Part shown: one piece after another, positions 6,199 through 7,317 of the stretch
Layout: every line of letters starts with the position of its first letter
Position numbering within the stretch: the first letter of the stretch is position 1
DNA from: Shewanella sp.
GTDB lineage: Bacteria; Pseudomonadota; Gammaproteobacteria; Enterobacterales; Shewanellaceae
Length of the DNA stretch: 7,317 nt
Reading direction: 5' to 3'
NCBI GenBank assembly: GCA_004195335.1
Contig: SDWK01000135.1
Coordinates: 1 to 7,317 of the forward strand
Notes under the pieces: generated by a model
Database searches by the model: none
Seen by the model: the letters and a program-made list of their open reading frames with translations, nothing else
Told to the model about the DNA's origin: nothing
Program-made: the position numbers and the translations under genes

Positions 6199-6939
6199 AT
6201 GAAAAAATTGCTTATAGCATCTGCTATTTTAATGGCTGCACCTTTTACAGCTCACGCAGGCGCGAACTTTGTCGAGGGCGATAAGACATTCGGCGGAGAT
6301 GCTGAATTAGGTGCAACGCTGACAACGGGTAATACCGAAACCACATCGGTAAAAGGCCGTCTGGATATGAAGCATGAACTGGGTAATTGGGAAAACCAGT
6401 ACTTGTTGGAAGCCTTATATAAAGAGGATACCGGTGAGGTGACTGGTAAGCGTTACTATGGCTTAATTCAAGCGGATTACAAGTTGGACGAAAAAAACTA
6501 TATATTCGTTAACGGTAACCATGAGATAGACCCATTTACTGGTTTCGATTCAAAGTCTACTGTCTCTGCTGGTTATGGCCACAAATTTATCGATACAGGT
6601 AAGACCCTATTCAATGTTGAAGTCGGTCCAGGTTATCAGTATAAACGTCTGGATGATGAAAGCGCTACGGCTGCGGGTTACGATACTGAAGATAGTTTAG
6701 TTGCTCATGGTGTGGTTAACTTTGAAAAGCAGATCACAGAGTCTTCAAAGTTTAAGCAGATGTTTGTGGCCGACTATGGTGACAGCTTGGAGGGACGTTC
6801 GGAAACGTCTATCACAGCCAACATAATCGGAGCATTAGCGATGAAGTTCGCCGTTATTGTTCGTTATAACAGTGAGCCGTTAGACGATAAGAAAAGCACC
6901 GATACCGAAACGAATATGACCCTGCTGTACGCATTCTAA
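6199..6939 (+). CDS. DUF481 family outer-membrane protein (YdiY-like)
   Basis: Predicted outer-membrane beta-barrel protein of the DUF481/YdiY family, sometimes named 'putative salt-induced outer membrane protein'. The true function is unknown. The 246-residue precursor has a clear Sec signal peptide: MKK, a hydrophobic core LLIASAILMAAPF, then a signal peptidase I site AHA|GA after residue 20. The mature part begins with the family signature AELGATLTTGNTETTSVKG and is built of alternating strands rich in Tyr, Phe and Gly. It ends in LLYAF with a terminal Phe, the BamA-recognition type of end. ATG 6199 is chosen over a TTG at 6109 because it has GGAG at 6185-6188 and opens directly with the signal peptide. 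It stands alone between two terminators. An FNR-like box upstream hints at redox or carbon control. Family assignment is fairly sure and role is open. Confidence 0.85.
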   Translation: MKKLLIASAILMAAPFTAHAGANFVEGDKTFGGDAELGATLTTGNTETTSVKGRLDMKHELGNWENQYLLEALYKEDTGEVTGKRYYGLIQADYKLDEKNYIFVNGNHEIDPFTGFDSKSTVSAGYGHKFIDTGKTLFNVEVGPGYQYKRLDDESATAAGYDTEDSLVAHGVVNFEKQITESSKFKQMFVADYGDSLEGRSETSITANIIGALAMKFAVIVRYNSEPLDDKKSTDTETNMTLLYAF

Positions 6940-6950
6940 GTCATACTCAG

Positions 6951-7317
6951 CTATATTTGATAAGCACCTGCGGGTGCTTTTTTATTGTAAAAAATGAGCT
7001 TTAATATGATTTTAACACCTTTGTTTATTCGTTTAATAAGACCACTGAGCACTTTCCCCGGTCCTATCTCAATAAAGGTAGCCACACCCTCATTTACCAT
7101 ATACTCAACAGAGCGCTGCCACTGAACACTACTACACAACTGTCTAAGGAGTTCTGCCGTCACCGGCTCAGCAGTGATTATTGGCTGAGCCGTAGTGTTA
7201 GCTATAATAGGAATAAGTGGCTCATGAAAAGAAAGATTGGCTATAATCCCAGACAGTCCATCAACCGCCGACTGCATTAGCGGCGTGTGAAAGGCACCAC
7301 TTACCGCTAAGGGGATG
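6951..7317 (-). CDS. FabD-like malonyl-CoA:ACP acyltransferase, C-terminal part (partial)
   Basis: The 3' part of a - strand gene that continues past the window edge. About 121 residues are visible, starting IPLAVSGAFHTPLM, which runs through the window end. The active-site histidine lies in GAFHTPLM, the position that in polyketide AT domains reads HAFH for malonyl specificity. SSVQWQRSVEYM and the near-invariant IEIGPGKVLSGLIKRI follow. The GHSxG serine half is outside the window. It could be housekeeping FabD, but the usual fabH-fabG-acpP neighbours are absent on this side and IANTTAQPI is not typical of gammaproteobacterial FabD. A stand-alone (trans-acting) acyltransferase of a polyketide or special fatty-acid pathway is thus plausible. 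Codons such as ATA, AGA and CGA are frequent compared with the glycolytic genes. The last 24 residues lie beyond the conserved domain and run through the neighbour's terminator. Confidence 0.8.
   Translation of the reverse strand, partial: IPLAVSGAFHTPLMQSAVDGLSGIIANLSFHEPLIPIIANTTAQPIITAEPVTAELLRQLCSSVQWQRSVEYMVNEGVATFIEIGPGKVLSGLIKRINKGVKIILKLIFYNKKAPAGAYQI
6962..6983 (+). terminator. intrinsic terminator of DUF481 gene
   Basis: AAGCACC (6962-6968) pairs with GGTGCTT (6973-6979) around TGCG, followed by six T (6978-6983). On the - strand the hairpin is followed by ATCAAATAT, so it would work poorly in that direction. It overlaps the last codons of the converging acyltransferase reading frame. 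Confidence 0.85.

Overview
The window looks like chromosomal DNA of a gammaproteobacterium, most likely Shewanella or a close relative. That assignment is an inference. It rests on the gene order tkt-epd-pgk-fba, on an Epd that closely follows the enterobacterial enzyme, and on a class II aldolase of the 'Calvin-cycle' subtype in place of the E. coli FbaA type. No RNA gene, IS element, CRISPR array or phage gene was found.

Layout: a 170-base leader precedes tkt (171-2162). Then come epd (2298-3323), pgk (3557-4732) and fba (4945-6009), all on the + strand, followed by a strong terminator after fba. A separate + strand gene for a DUF481 (YdiY-like) outer-membrane barrel protein follows at 6199-6939, with its own terminator. 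At the right edge, on the - strand and converging on it, lies the C-terminal part of a FabD-like malonyl-CoA:ACP acyltransferase (6951 to beyond 7317).

The four metabolic genes link the non-oxidative pentose phosphate pathway to lower glycolysis and gluconeogenesis. Transketolase makes erythrose 4-phosphate. Epd oxidises it to 4-phosphoerythronate for pyridoxal phosphate synthesis. Pgk and Fba carry the C3-to-C6 backbone. The gaps between them are large (135, 233 and 212 bases) and hold hairpins, a perfect TATAAT, repeats and a palindrome, so each gene probably has some control of its own.

Nothing here is a clear new system within the window. The best leads are the structured epd-pgk spacer, the palindrome/GNRA hairpin just upstream of the fba ribosome-binding site, a near-consensus FNR/EtrA-like box before the DUF481 gene, and the acyltransferase fragment. 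The fragment may be the edge of an accessory polyketide or fatty-acid cluster outside the window.
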